Shown: positions 9,317-20,532 of the stretch, in pieces
Position numbering within the stretch: position 1 is the stretch's first letter
Layout of the letters: every line of letters begins with the position of its first letter
Source of the DNA: Diplodia intermedia
Lineage: Eukaryota; Ascomycota; Dothideomycetes; Botryosphaeriales; Botryosphaeriaceae
Assembly: GCA_021495925.1 (NCBI GenBank)
Contig: JAKEKT010000074.1
Location: 114,017 to 178,016, forward strand
Direction of reading: 5' to 3'
Length of the DNA: 64,000 nt
Position numbers and translations under genes: made by a program
Notes under the pieces: generated by a model
What the model was told of the DNA's origin: nothing
What the model saw: the letters and a program-made list of their open reading frames with translations, nothing else
The model's database searches: none

Positions 9317-11981
9317 GTGTGAGAGAGAAAAAAAGTGCACGTCGGGACTGTGAATGAGGGGGGTCGAACATGAGGATGAATCGCGGATCTGATGGCTGTC
9401 CTTGCTACTACCTAGCCCTCTTTAACTTTTGCTACTACTTCTTTTTTCTTTTTTTTTTTGGTTTTTTACTGTCCATATAGTGCTTTCGCTAGCGACCAAT
9501 GTCATCGCATAAACAGTTCCGTGGCCACTTTGAATTCTTACGATTACCTGTATGCTTTGATGTCCATAAGTCATAAAAGAGATTGGTTCTAAACTGATTA
9601 TACGTTGACGTGACGAGGGGTATCTAAACAGAGGAAAGATGTGTGTATAAGTTCTAGCTCTATTCGATTAGTAAGTTCGAGGAAGCGAGAAAGTTAATAA
9701 ACAGATTCCTGTATCGCTATATCATGATAGCTATACGACAGGTTACTAATTATATCCTGCAACAGAGGATGAAACGATATATTTCCTACTACGGGAAGTT
9801 TTGTCTCTTGGTGAAATTGGAAGAGTGCTGGTCCAAAAGTGGATGTCGGCCACTACTGTTTTCCAACTACGTGCCTTGACCTTCTCCATCAACACTGAGC
9901 ACCAAAAGCATTTCGACCTCTGGAAGACTCGGCGAGGCATGTGCTCAGTCCGCGCCGATCATCTCACTAACCCATATCCCCTCTACTATAGAGGCCCAAA
10001 GCCTTCACCGTCTCTGCATTCGCCACTTCCAGACGGACCATCCAGTAGTCCTTGACAGATTCGATAGTCTGTGCAGCTGAGAGCGGCATTGATCGTCTGG
10101 GCACGATCAAGTTTTCTGAGACATTGGTTGTGCTGGTGCTCCATCCGCCGATGGCGAGAACGCCGATCTTGCCCATCCCACAGCCGTTGAGAGCTTCTAG
10201 ATCTCCCTAGCCCTACAAAACACACCGAAAGTTGGGCGATCGTTTGAAAATCCAATTGGGGTTCCGAAATGTGGAACAAGAGACAGTAGTGCTGCATCTC
10301 GATGTTCCAGACGCGAAGGCCAGCGGTGAGGTTTTTTTTACCGGCCATTCAGCCCTACGACGCGACGACAAATCCTTCCGCTCGCAGTCTCCCAGAAGTC
10401 TGTGAAGCGTCTAGACGCAGTCATGGCTCATCCCCAGGCAAATTCCTCTCAGTTCGGTCCTCGTCCTCGACCCCTTCAGCTGGCGCGCGCGAAGACTACC
10501 CGGACTAGTTTGTAATAAGCGCAACGAATGCTCCCACCCCACCAATAGTAGCGGGGGCAAAAGTCTGTTGGAGGGGCAAGAGAAACCAGCGTCCCTCTGT
10601 TGCAAGGTTCGACAATTGATTGTTCTGGAAGCAGCTAGCGTCCGGCGCAAGCAAGAAGGCACACGTGCGCTGCTGACGCGGCCCGTGTGCGGGTAAGCGC
10701 TGGGCAGGCAGCACGCGGGTGGGTACACCCACTCGACCGCTTTTCGTCTCAATGCAAGCAGTTATCGTGGGGGCCATGAACGGCGCGAGGGACGGTCGGC
10801 TGATGACGTTGCCATCCCCTTCCGGTACGTGGGTGGGTGGGTGAAGTGGTTCGAGATGCCGACGAATCGCCGGGTGCTGTCCGGGCGGTGCATTCTCGGC
10901 TGATCTGCTGCTCCCGACCGATGATGTGCGCCGGCCGCCGAATGGAGTCTTAGGGGCGTGGCTGCTTTTGGACTTGGTCTGTCATCGTCAATGCTCGTAG
11001 TGGACCGGATTCAGTGGCCCGAGGAACTGACATGTAGTGTGGTTTCGCATTGACGTAAACATCATGGACCGTCTCGGGCGCCTGAGCAGCTGCGGAAAGG
11101 GGCTTTTGTTGCTGGCTCGGTGTTTACTTTTCGGACATGAGAGAATCAATGGTAGGAAGACCTTCTTATACCGCAAAAATGCGGTTAGGCCTACAAGCAA
11201 CGCCTATTACTTTGATGACCCGTTCGTTTTTCCTGCTCTTTGAATGGTTCGTTGCTCGTTCTCCAGATCTTTCCTTTCTCAGTATTCGGTGCTCGGAGAT
11301 AGAGTCGGGCTCTGCTGATCTCCGAGCTGCACCGCCACACAAACAACGACTTCAAACACACGTCCTTGGAGCACTATGAAACTTTAAACCGCCAAGCCCC
11401 TTTCTGCTGACTCGTGCTGTTCATGCAGCTTGTCGTCGGGCGCTGCATCATCCGAGTATTATTAGTGTCATGGCCGCGCATTACGACCATTGCCCAAGCC
11501 AAGGTTCGTGGTCTTCTCGTTGGTTTGAAACAAAAGTATGGTCTGCGTCTGCACTGCACTGAGTCAACACAATCTAGTTTTCGATAGATATAGCGTTATT
11601 CTATAATAAAGACTGCCGATATCGGACTCGGGGGCTTGGGTCCAAACAAACAGTTGAGGGGTAATAATGCTTGCCCCGAAATCAATTAACAAGGTCCAAT
11701 GGCTATTCCAGATGTAGTGGCTGTCTTCACAAGCCGTTGTCCCGACACTCAACACCAAACCGTCGAACCCGAGCCTCCACGGGTTGCGAAGCCGGCGGCC
11801 ACAACTTCCTCGGGCCGGTGATACGCGCCGCAAAGCCTATCAGCCGGCGATAACGACCCGAGCTCTACTCCAACCACCACCACTCCCCACCATGCACCTT
11901 TCCAACCCACCCCGGGCGCCATCATCCAGCAATCACCACCATCATCCACCCTGACCAACGGAAACCCCGCCCCGCGCAACA
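9317..11981. other. Long intergenic region
   Basis: About 2.7 kb without a convincing gene. The first 450 bp hold the 3' region of the secreted-protein gene, then an AT-richer part follows (about 9480-9790). On the minus strand 10176-9967 there is a protein-like 69-codon frame (ESVKDYWMVRLEVANAETVK...) with no recognisable family, possibly a gene relic. The last few hundred bases become strongly C-rich and lead into the dihydroorotate dehydrogenase gene. Confidence 0.45.
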
Positions 11982-13010
11982 ATGCCACCACCACCACCAC
12001 CACTCCACATCAACCCCCCACTCCTCAACTCCGCCAACCCATGGGCGACGGACCTCTCGCACCTGCTCCCCCTCTACGCCAGCCCCTACACCGGCGCCGT
12101 CACGACCCGCACCAGCACCCTGCACGGCTACCCGCACGACGACGCCGTCAACCAACACACCTTCTTCTCGCCGCTAACCCAAACCGCGGCCTCCCCCACC
12201 GCCGCAGCAGCCAGCCTCAACACCCTGGGCTACAGCCCCCACCCACTCTCCACCTACCTCACCCACATCGCCACCATCTCCGCAACGGCGAGCGGCGGGG
12301 GAAACGGCGGCCTCCGCACCGACAAACCCATCATCATCTCCGTCACCGGCACGCCCGCGGAGGTCGCGACGTGCCACCGGCTGATCCGCACCCACGCGCG
12401 GCGCGTCTGCATGCCTTTGGCGATGGAGGTGAACCTGTCGTGTCCGAACATCGCGGGGGTGCCGGCGGCGTACAGTCGGGAGTCCGTGATGGCGTATGTG
12501 GAGGCGTTGGCGGACTCCGCCTCCGCCGAGGGCGAGGCCGAGGGGGGGCCCCGTGTGGTTGTTGGGTTGAAGATGCCGCCGTTCACGCATGCGGGCATGT
12601 TTGAGGAGTTTGTGGGGGCGTTGGCGGCGGTTCGCGGGGCGTGTCCGGTGGGGTTTGTGACGGCGGTGAATACGGTGGCGCCGGCGTTGGTGCTCGGGGA
12701 AGGGGGTGGAAAGGGGGCGTTGGAGCCCGTGTTGGGGAGTGCGAGTGGGTCGGGCTTGGGGGGGATGGCGGGCGCGCCGTTGCATCCGTTGGCGTTGGGG
12801 AATGTGTTGAGTTTGAATCAGGCGCTGGGGCGGGTGGAGGGGTTGGAGGGGGTCATGGTTATTGGCGTCGGGGGTGTGGAGGATGCGGATGGGTGGAGGA
12901 GGATGAGGAGGGTGGGCGCGGAGGCGGTGGGGGTGGGGACCGCGTTGGGGAGGTTTGGGGTGGGTGTTTTTGAGAGGATTTGGAGGGGGGTGGAGGGGGC
13001 GAAGCTTTGA
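11982..13010 (+). CDS. Dihydroorotate dehydrogenase, cytosolic class 1A-like
   Basis: FMN enzyme of the fold that oxidises dihydroorotate to orotate in pyrimidine synthesis. 342 aa, no intron, ATG at 11982. After a proline-rich start the family motifs are in order: NPWATD (19-24), SPYTGAVTTRTS, HDDAVNQHTFFSPLTQ in the substrate-loop position, the EVNLSCPNI motif with the catalytic-type cysteine, the KMPPF strand, a VTAVNTV segment and the C-terminal phosphate-binding part (IGVGGVEDADGW ... AEAVGVGTAL). No mitochondrial or membrane segment is seen, unlike the respiratory class 2 enzyme. Filamentous fungi generally have class 2 as well, so this may be a class 1A-like paralogue with a different role (inference). 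The first third is C-rich and the last half strikingly G-rich on the coding strand. Confidence 0.85.
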   Translation: MPPPPPPLHINPPLLNSANPWATDLSHLLPLYASPYTGAVTTRTSTLHGYPHDDAVNQHTFFSPLTQTAASPTAAAASLNTLGYSPHPLSTYLTHIATISATASGGGNGGLRTDKPIIISVTGTPAEVATCHRLIRTHARRVCMPLAMEVNLSCPNIAGVPAAYSRESVMAYVEALADSASAEGEAEGGPRVVVGLKMPPFTHAGMFEEFVGALAAVRGACPVGFVTAVNTVAPALVLGEGGGKGALEPVLGSASGSGLGGMAGAPLHPLALGNVLSLNQALGRVEGLEGVMVIGVGGVEDADGWRRMRRVGAEAVGVGTALGRFGVGVFERIWRGVEGAKL

Positions 13011-13360
13011 GGAAAGAGGCTGTTGAAGGAAGTGCCCAGACGCGGATGCGGGTTTCAAATTCGTTCAAATAAATCTAGATATAGGATGCTGATTTATTGG
13101 CAGTAAGGGAGACTGGAGAGAAAAGCAACCTTTCAATCGTCTATCGACTTTGATTATCCGAAAGTCTTAGTGAAGCGCACGCCCAGAGGGAAATTATGAC
13201 TGAAAGCAATTCAAATCTTATCAAATTATGAAATGCGTCATTGGGATTGTATAAATCATGCGGTCCATTTTACCATCCAACTCCCCATCATTCCAAAGAA
13301 TCCAAAACCCAAAAAGACATCAATGAATCAAACTGGTTGGTCCCAAGGTGTCTACAGACC
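13011..13360. other. Convergent intergenic region
   Basis: AT-richer spacer where the dihydroorotate dehydrogenase gene and the leftward ankyrin gene converge. It holds only presumed 3' untranslated and polyadenylation sequence, for example an AATAAA-like stretch at 13067-13073. Confidence 0.5.
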
Positions 13361-16300
13361 TCACAGTCTAGACGACTTTACCAGCATTCTCGCAGACCCA
13401 AGCTTTATCGACTCATCCCATTCCAGTTTCCATTCTGTTTCCCAGATATCGCCAAGTTTGCCTTGGTAAATGACCTTGGTTATGTCGCCAACTTGGGTCA
13501 CTGCCAGTTGAGTCAAGCCATTACTGTGCTGAAATCCTTCCCACACATCCTTGTTTTCGGGATCGTAAGATGTATATATCCCTTCTTGGCTGCACCAAAT
13601 GATATCGCCCCACCATTGAGTTAAAACAGCCATTGAAGTTCGCGGAGCCACCTCCCTATGCCGTGGCAATATCGATTTGTCAAACTTCCCGGATCCCTCG
13701 CTGAATGTAGACTCGGACGTCCTCAAAAATTCAAAGTGTCTGTTTTGGTAAAAGACATGTGTATCATCATCGATAGTCGTCGCTGCCAAGCCCGAACCTT
13801 TTGTCGCTTTCCCTACCTTGCTCTTGATCGCGTCCCCCAGTGCTAGGTCTAACCGAATTTTGTTGATGTAATCTTGGTCGTCTGCCGTTGTAAGTTGGTG
13901 ATAGTTTGGGTGAAGGATGTGACTAACCTTGATAGTACACGAAGACAATATCATCCCTTGTGCATGCGGCAATTGATGATTCAGGTGAAGCTTTAAAGCC
14001 TTTCTCTTTCAGCTGACCAGCCTGCCAATTTCCCCGCTCGTAGCAAATGTCACTGAGTGTATTGTCTTCCGAAAGGTAGAATAGACGATGCTTTCGCCAT
14101 GTCAGTAGATGCGTGACTTGAAAAGTTCGACTCTGTATCATACCTTCGTGTGGCATCCGACAACAGCTAGCGGTGTGTAGATTCTCGCGGAAGCTGGAAC
14201 AGAAGGGAGGTCGGGATCCGGTAATCCCCCTTGACCGTTCACTGCTACTTTTCTGATCTGAGAGTCTGTACCTTGGAAGTAAAGAGAGACTTCCGTAGAA
14301 GAGGTCTCCTGCGTTGCGGCAATTGCACTGTATGGTAGAATCAAGTCTTGACCGCGAGTGTCCTTCTTGAGAACCATGGATGCTATGGTGAAAGACTTGT
14401 CCGCAAGCGCTAGGTCTAACGGACTAGTGCCACTAATATCTGCCTCCATAATATCGTGGGACGTGGACTTGAGGAGAGCTTTCACAGTGAGCTCAGACTG
14501 GCTTTTGACCGCATAATGGAGACTCGTTCGCCCAGACTCGTCTTTCTTTGAAGGGTCTGCTTGCTTGTCGATGAGGAAGCGTACTAGATCTGCGCTAGCA
14601 GCCTCCGATGCGAAAGAAAGCGCCGCCCTGTCTCCTGCCGATAGTCGCATGTCTACATTGAAGCCGTTCTCAATGAAAGCATCGACTACAGCGATGTAAT
14701 TTTCAGAATTGGTGCAGACACAACTTGTAAAAGCCGATCTGCATTCTTGAAGCCTAATCTCAAAGTCTGATGTTGAAGTGGTGGGTTCAGGTCCGATGAT
14801 GATGTCCAAAATGTCTTTCACCACGTTGGCGCTGCCACAACATGCGGCTTTGATTAGGTTGCTGGCCTGAGTCTTCAAGTGATCTCGAAAAGATGGTTTG
14901 GCTCGCTTTCCCTTTCTGAGATCGGAAAAAAGTGCAAAAGTTGTCGGATGATCTGCGAAGATGGTGTGATCTAGAGGAGACATGAAAAACTTGTCCGTCG
15001 CATTGATGTCCAAGGAGAATTTGCTCAAAAGGACGTTAACAACGTCTCTCCGACCTGCTGCTGCTGCTAAGTGTAATGTTGTTCTCCAGTTGTAATCCAC
15101 CTCTTGGAGAAGGCGATGATCTTCACCGACCAGGTCTTCGAACACTGCTACGTCAAATTTTTCTGCGGCGTAGTGGAGGAAATTTCGACCATTGTAGTCG
15201 ACTTCGCTACTGCTGAAACCCAAGCTTTGAAGACACTTGATAGCCGAGTAGAACCCGTTTTTAGCGGCGATTGCAAGCATCGGCCGCTGCTGCTCCAACG
15301 TGGAATCATATCTAAATGCGTAAAGCATGGCGCTTGGGTCGTCTTCCTCAAGTATGGTTGAACAATCAACGGTCTCGTGTTCGAACCTGGTTACTATTCC
15401 ACGATAATCCAGGAGTTCTTGAGCGTAACGGACCTCTTCCATGTGCTCATATGCGACTCTTGTCATGGGTAGGTTATTATATATGGATGGGTCTTCCGGA
15501 ATGTTCTTGAGTTTGGAGTCTGTCCACAATCTGTGAAGCGTGAGGAAACCACGCAGACCAAACAAGAAACTCTGGCTATCACCGACCAGTGCCTTCCGAT
15601 AGAGTTCACATACACTGACCAGAGATATGGATACATGGCTGGCGCGAAGGGCGGTGACTGTATTGGGCTGGAGGTTCTGAACCGTAAGCTTCAGCATAGG
15701 TAGAAGAATATCTTCTGCTTTGTCCCAATCTTTTCGCTGGATGTGTTCATTTGCTGCAGTTCTTGCGGTCTTTACCATGGTCAAGTAAGACAGCTTTCCG
15801 GCGGAGTGAAGTACTGGGACCAAGCAGGCCACGGCATCATTCTGGTCGCCGATGCCGGACGAAGTGACGTTTTCAATCATCTCTGAGAGTGTTGTGTTGG
15901 CTGCGAAAAGCTTACGAGGGCCTTCCACAATCTCAATATCGCCACCCAACTCCTCGTTCTCAATCTGAGCCGCGACTGTATTGAAAAAGATCGAGAAGAG
16001 CTCTTGAGCACACATCATTTCCAAGTCGCTTGCTGATGGAAAATGAAAGACCTTGAATGGTCTTCGTTCGGAGCTCCAAACTTCATGCGACGGAACCACA
16101 TTGGTGCCAAAGAACCTTCGGGCAGTATGGCGTTTTTCCGCTGGCAGTTCACTCTCTTGGACTTGAGTGTAAGTCTCTTCGAGGCTTCCTTCCACCCAAA
16201 CGCTCCCAGGATCGAACGTGGAAAGTGATGAAATCATTGTTGTCGGCCGCAAAGTTGTGCTACGGTGTCCAAGCCAAACTTCCAGACCTGGGTCGATTTC

Positions 16301-18229
16301 ACCGGAAGTATCCGAGGAATCCGGAACATAAATCAGGCGTGATGCTCGTGTAATAGACTTCTTTCTGTTGAAAAATTCATCGTCGCCGTCGGTCGTTTCC
16401 TCCTCTTCTGTGGGTTCAGTTCGTCCCACCACACCCTGTAAGTTAAGAGACCAAAGCCACACTCCCAGGATGGCCTCAAGCTGTGCTGGATCAACTTTCC
16501 AAGGTCCGTGGAGTCCATTGGGCTCTAGTATGCGCTCCAGTGATAGCGATACCACCCCATTGGCCTGAGATTGGTCCACTGGATTGCCCATCCGGCAAGA
16601 AACCGTCCAAGGAATTGAAAGCTTTTCGTCCCAATTGTCTTTCATCTGACAACGGCTGTTGATTGTACTCATTGTACTTTCAATCGCACGAGCCAGCTTT
16701 ACTGCCCAACTTCGTGTAGCAACCATTGCGTCGTCCCATGGGTTCTTAACCGTCTGAATTGAGGCTAAAGTGCGGGCTCCGGTAATGTGTGCGAGCCTCA
16801 CCCTTTTCATGTAGACGTCTGAAATCTCATTTGTGGAGGTCCCTGTGCAGGAACTATCGAATCCTTGAGTTCCTATGTGTTGAGGAATATCGGAGGAAGT
16901 ATCAAGGAGAGTATCGAAGAAATTGTCTGGGAAAGAATCGAATGAGGTGTCGGGTGTCGCAACCTTGGGAAGGCTTGGCAAATCATGTCCAGGTTCTGTA
17001 ACCAGCCAGAAAAGATTTGTTTCCTTCTTCCGAGTTGCGTTGGCGGTTTCTTCCCGGACCAGTTCAGTGGCCAGCCAATCAAGCTCATGGTGGAGACAGA
17101 GCGTATCCGATTTGCCGAGAAGATTGGCATCTCTCTTTATGCGCTTCGTTCTCAGCAATCCTCTAATGATGGTCATAACGAGCATAGTTCCAAATTGTGC
17201 CACTGAGACGGTTGAATGGAGAGTACGTAGTCCCAGAAATTGCAACACGAAACCGACACTGGTTGTGAGGATTGCGATCCAGACCAACAGAGACTGTTGC
17301 CAGTCATCCCCGAGATCGTGCTTCCAGGAAGTTGTGTACTCGTCGACCAAGTTCCTGGCATCTGAGTACGCAAAGGAATCGAATACCTGGTCACCAACGA
17401 TTTGGCCTCCAGGTTGGATCCAGTAGAGCCGGAATTTCTGGCCCTCTTTCCGTTTGAAGACCCGCTCGTGTGTGCTGCTATCGACAATGAAAGCACACAA
17501 CCCGACGCCGGTGCATAAGAGAATGGTCCCGACACAAGCAAACGGGAATGCCGGGACTGTGATCTGCGTGTGGTCGGTTTTGAATTTCTCCGGGTATGAA
17601 TATGTTGTCACAGCCGCGAACACGAGGACGCCAGCTTGTAAAACGAAGCCAAGAATCGCTGCGAGATGGAAGCACCACCGTGGTAGCTTCTGGATGCCCA
17701 CGTTCAGGGTGAGATTCGGGTGCTCTGCGAACTTCTTCCCACCACTGCTCTCTCCGTTTCGACCTCCCTCAATACCGGAGGGTTTGTCGCGTCTACCCGA
17801 ACCTTTCTCCTCCCAAGTCTCAGGTCTGAGATGCTCTTTGAACGAATAAATCCCAGCTTTGTCGGATGAACGCTGGTCATGAACGAATTCCAGAATCTTC
17901 GGTCGACCAAACACCCGCGCGATGCCCCCCCTATTGAAAAGTTCGCATACATCGCGACTCGTGGACGAGCAAAGCTCCGCCTCAGCGATTCCAGCGCCCT
18001 CTTGTGCTCGACCGATGAAGGCGCGTAGTGACGGATCGCCGGCAACACGGATTGCGGAGACCACTGCTGTTATTACCCCCATTGGAGCCATTGCGAAGAT
18101 GAAAACATCGACGAATGTCAAGGTTTCGCTGAGGTACTGTTTGGTTGGCGACTCTCCCAGAAGAGAGATCAGCGGTGCCAAGTCGGAGGCGAAGTTGTTG
18201 GCAAAGTTCTGCCACCAATCTGCTGACAT
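13361..18229 (-). CDS. Membrane ankyrin-repeat protein with C-terminal fucose-lectin-like propeller
   Basis: Predicted 1589 aa from three exons: 18229-14144, 14090-13928 and 13881-13361. The 53-bp intron carries TACTGAC as branch site, and the phases agree. I chose the ATG at 18229 (MSADWWQNF) because a conserved-looking amphipathic start follows; ATGs upstream, to 18409, give low-complexity sequence. Hydrophobic segments lie near residues 38-62, 185-210, 225-250, 312-335 and 342-358. The middle is a long region of unknown fold. Ankyrin-type repeats occur at about 1020-1300 (TTLHLAAAAGRRDVVNVLL, TSLHYAVKSQSELTVKALL). From about residue 1310 six short repeats with a [YF]-x-Q core (LYFQG, VYYQD, HVFYQN, VIYQG) resemble the blades of Aleuria-type fucose-binding lectins, and the 280-residue length fits a six-bladed propeller. 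Function unknown; recognition or allorecognition is an inference. Confidence 0.8.
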
Positions 18230-18840
18230 GTTTGCATGGATTTTGATGTGGACGTTGTGGGAAGAACAGTACAGCAGGTCGGGGGAAAACATTGCTTCTA
18301 ATGGGTGCAACAGCCTTGTTTTAGTGCGACGCCCCCTCGCCTCAGAGACTATGGCCAAGCCTAATGCGTGAAGCTGAGGATATGGGTCAGAAAAGAAATG
18401 TCCAATCATTAAACATTACCAAGCGCATGCATCGGAAAAGGACGAATCCGGGACATTGTTCAGCTGAGTCGCTTGCATGAAGCCACGCTAAAGCCCGAGA
18501 CGTATAGTACTACCAAGTTTCCGCGGGCGGGCTTCCGCATGCATCGCCCTATATTACGTTTTGTAGCAGCATTATTGATAATTCCGTTCTCCGCGGTCGC
18601 TCGCATAATTTGGAGAGCGCGGAAATGTTCGGCGAATCCCAGTAGCTGCAACTATCAGTATGTATGTAGCCTAGCCTTACGAGCCGACAAGTTCATGCAT
18701 ATTGGCGGCCAGGTTGACCAAAAAGAAAAAGCGATGCCGTAGTCAATTCTCAAAAGTAAAGAGAAATCGATGAAATTTCGGCATGGCTCTCTCCCGCAGA
18801 CGCAAGGACCAGCCACGCCAGAGCTAAAAACAAACATGCA
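18230..18840. other. Intergenic region
   Basis: Presumed promoter of the leftward ankyrin-propeller gene and the region before the NACHT stub. No gene seen; two AT-rich patches are present near 18560-18600 and 18640-18700. Confidence 0.45.
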
Positions 18841-18858
18841 GATGGCTCATGTACTTAG

Positions 18859-19194
18859 TTCCTACAAGGAGAAGTCCTTCGAAGATGGCAGAGAAGTCCT
18901 GGAACTTTTCTGTGGCTCCATGGAATCGTTGGATGCGGCAAGACAGTGCTCAGCTCGGCTATCATTGATAGTCTGGCGACAACTGAAAATCAGGACACTC
19001 ACTGTGTGGTTCTCTATTTCTACTTCGACTTCAACTCTGCTTCATGGAACTCTCTTGATGGGATGGCCAGGACTTTTCCCTGTCAGATGATTTCTACAAA
19101 ATCGGGTGTACCAGAGAGTTTACAAGGCCGCTTCGAGTCCTGTCTGAGCCAATCGAAGCATCCTGAAACACACGACTTACTTGAAGTGGAATAG
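18859..19194 (+). pseudogene. NACHT/NLR P-loop stub (truncated gene)
   Basis: The open frame reads WQRSPGTFLWLHGIVGCGKT from about 18886, with an intact Walker A (GIVGCGKT), then VLSSAIIDSL, YFYFDFNSASWNSLDGMAR and a stretch ending HDLLEVE before TAG at 19192-19194. This is the usual beginning of the NTPase domain of fungal NACHT-ankyrin NLR proteins (family signature LYFYFDFND...LD). The frame has a stop just upstream (TAG at 18856), no in-frame ATG before the P-loop, and the Walker B half and all downstream domains are absent here. Most likely a truncated relic. The P-loop itself has not decayed, so recent truncation or a missed exon is possible. Confidence 0.72.
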
Positions 19195-19431
19195 TTACAT
19201 AAACTTGCACATAATATTATATCCATTCCCTTACAGCAGCATCGCGTCGCGTCACGTCTCCGCGAACACACGTGACACATACCCGCCACCAAACAACCCG
19301 GCGCCCAAGCTCCCGCCCCGACCCACCACAACCACCACCTGTTCCACCCTTCCAAACACCTCCACCAACCACAACCCGACTCCCCAACAAAAGAAGAGCC
19401 GCGCCGTCCCGCGCGTGCGCCGAAACAAACC

Positions 19432-20532
19432 ATGTCCTCATCCTCCACCTCCTCTCTCAAGCGCCGCCTCCCCCCACCGTCATCCACCAACGACGATGCC
19501 GCCCAAGACAGCCGCCGCCGCCCGCCGAAAACGACCAAGCTCCACAACAACGCCTCGTCCCCCTCCTCCTCCTCCGCCACCACCACCACCACACAACACC
19601 ACCACCACCACAACCACCAAATCTACCGCTCCCGCCCCCTCACCGACCGCGCCTCGACCTTCACCGCCGCCTTCTCCCCCACCCTCCCCGCGCGCGCCCT
19701 GCAAGCGCACGCCGACTTCGCCGGCGCGACCCACCGCATCGCCGCGTGGCGGCGGCCGACGGCGCAGCGGAAGCTGTTATCCTCCTCCTCCGCCGTCGGT
19801 CGCGTCACCGAAACCGGTTTCGACGACGACGGCGAAACGCACGCGGGGAGGCGCGTCGCGAAGGTGCTGGAGGCGATGGGGGTGCGGGAGGGCGCGGTGG
19901 TGGTGGCGCGGTGGTATGGGGGTGTTATGCTGGGGCCGGTAAGGTTTGCGCATGTGGAGAGTGTGGCGAGGGAGGCGGTGGGGGCGTGGGTGCGGGGGCG
20001 GGGGGTGGGGGTGGCGGCGGCTGGTGTTGCGGAGGGGGAGGGGGAGGAGAAGGCGAAGGAGAGGTTGGTGGGGGTGTTGGAGGAGCGGGATGGGAGTCTT
20101 GCCGTGTTGAGGCGGCTGTTGGTGGAGAAGAAGGGGGTTGTTGCGGGGGAGCGGGAGGAGGCGGGGGCGGGGGCGGGGGCGGAGACGAAGAAGATGGATT
20201 ATGGGAAGTTGCCCGTGCAGGCGTTGGTGCGGTTGGAGAAGGCGAGGGATGCGTCGATTGTGTTTGTTTTGAAGGAGTTGGATCGGGTCGAGGATGAGAT
20301 TCTTAAGGGGATGGGGGATGGTGGCGAGGAGGAGTTGGATGAGGAGGGTGATGGGGCTGAGGCGGAAACTACGGGTCCGTCGCAGCGAGACGGAGAGGGC
20401 AGCAAGGCTGTGGGTGGCGACATTCTTGAAGAGAGGCTAGGTGCGGATCGCGGAGAGAAGGTTGCGGAGAAGCAAAAGCAGGCTGAGTCGGCGGTAGATG
20501 ATGAGAGTCCCGCTGAGCATCCCGAATCCTGA
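19432..20532 (+). CDS. IMPACT (UPF0029) domain protein
   Basis: 366 aa, intronless, ATG at 19432. Residues about 64-190 match the ancient IMPACT/YigZ domain: DDDGETHAGRRV (the D-D-G-E-x-x-A-G motif), then VREGAVVVARWYGGVMLGPV and RFAHVESVAREAV. In yeast (Yih1) and animals this domain is fused to an RWD domain that regulates Gcn1/Gcn2 in the amino-acid starvation response. Here the N-terminus is Ser/Pro/Thr/His-rich low complexity, no RWD domain is visible, and the C-terminal 170 residues are acidic and Glu/Ala-rich. A Gcn-regulating role is therefore not assured. The coding strand is C-rich at the start and G-rich after about 19850. It lies 237 bp after the NACHT stub. Confidence 0.82.
   Translation: MSSSSTSSLKRRLPPPSSTNDDAAQDSRRRPPKTTKLHNNASSPSSSSATTTTTQHHHHHNHQIYRSRPLTDRASTFTAAFSPTLPARALQAHADFAGATHRIAAWRRPTAQRKLLSSSSAVGRVTETGFDDDGETHAGRRVAKVLEAMGVREGAVVVARWYGGVMLGPVRFAHVESVAREAVGAWVRGRGVGVAAAGVAEGEGEEKAKERLVGVLEERDGSLAVLRRLLVEKKGVVAGEREEAGAGAGAETKKMDYGKLPVQALVRLEKARDASIVFVLKELDRVEDEILKGMGDGGEEELDEEGDGAEAETTGPSQRDGEGSKAVGGDILEERLGADRGEKVAEKQKQAESAVDDESPAEHPES

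Noticed and set aside
9967..10176. Protein-like 69-codon minus-strand frame
   Set aside because: Looks coding over a short distance but has no flanking exons, family or start context; noted only in the intergenic entry.
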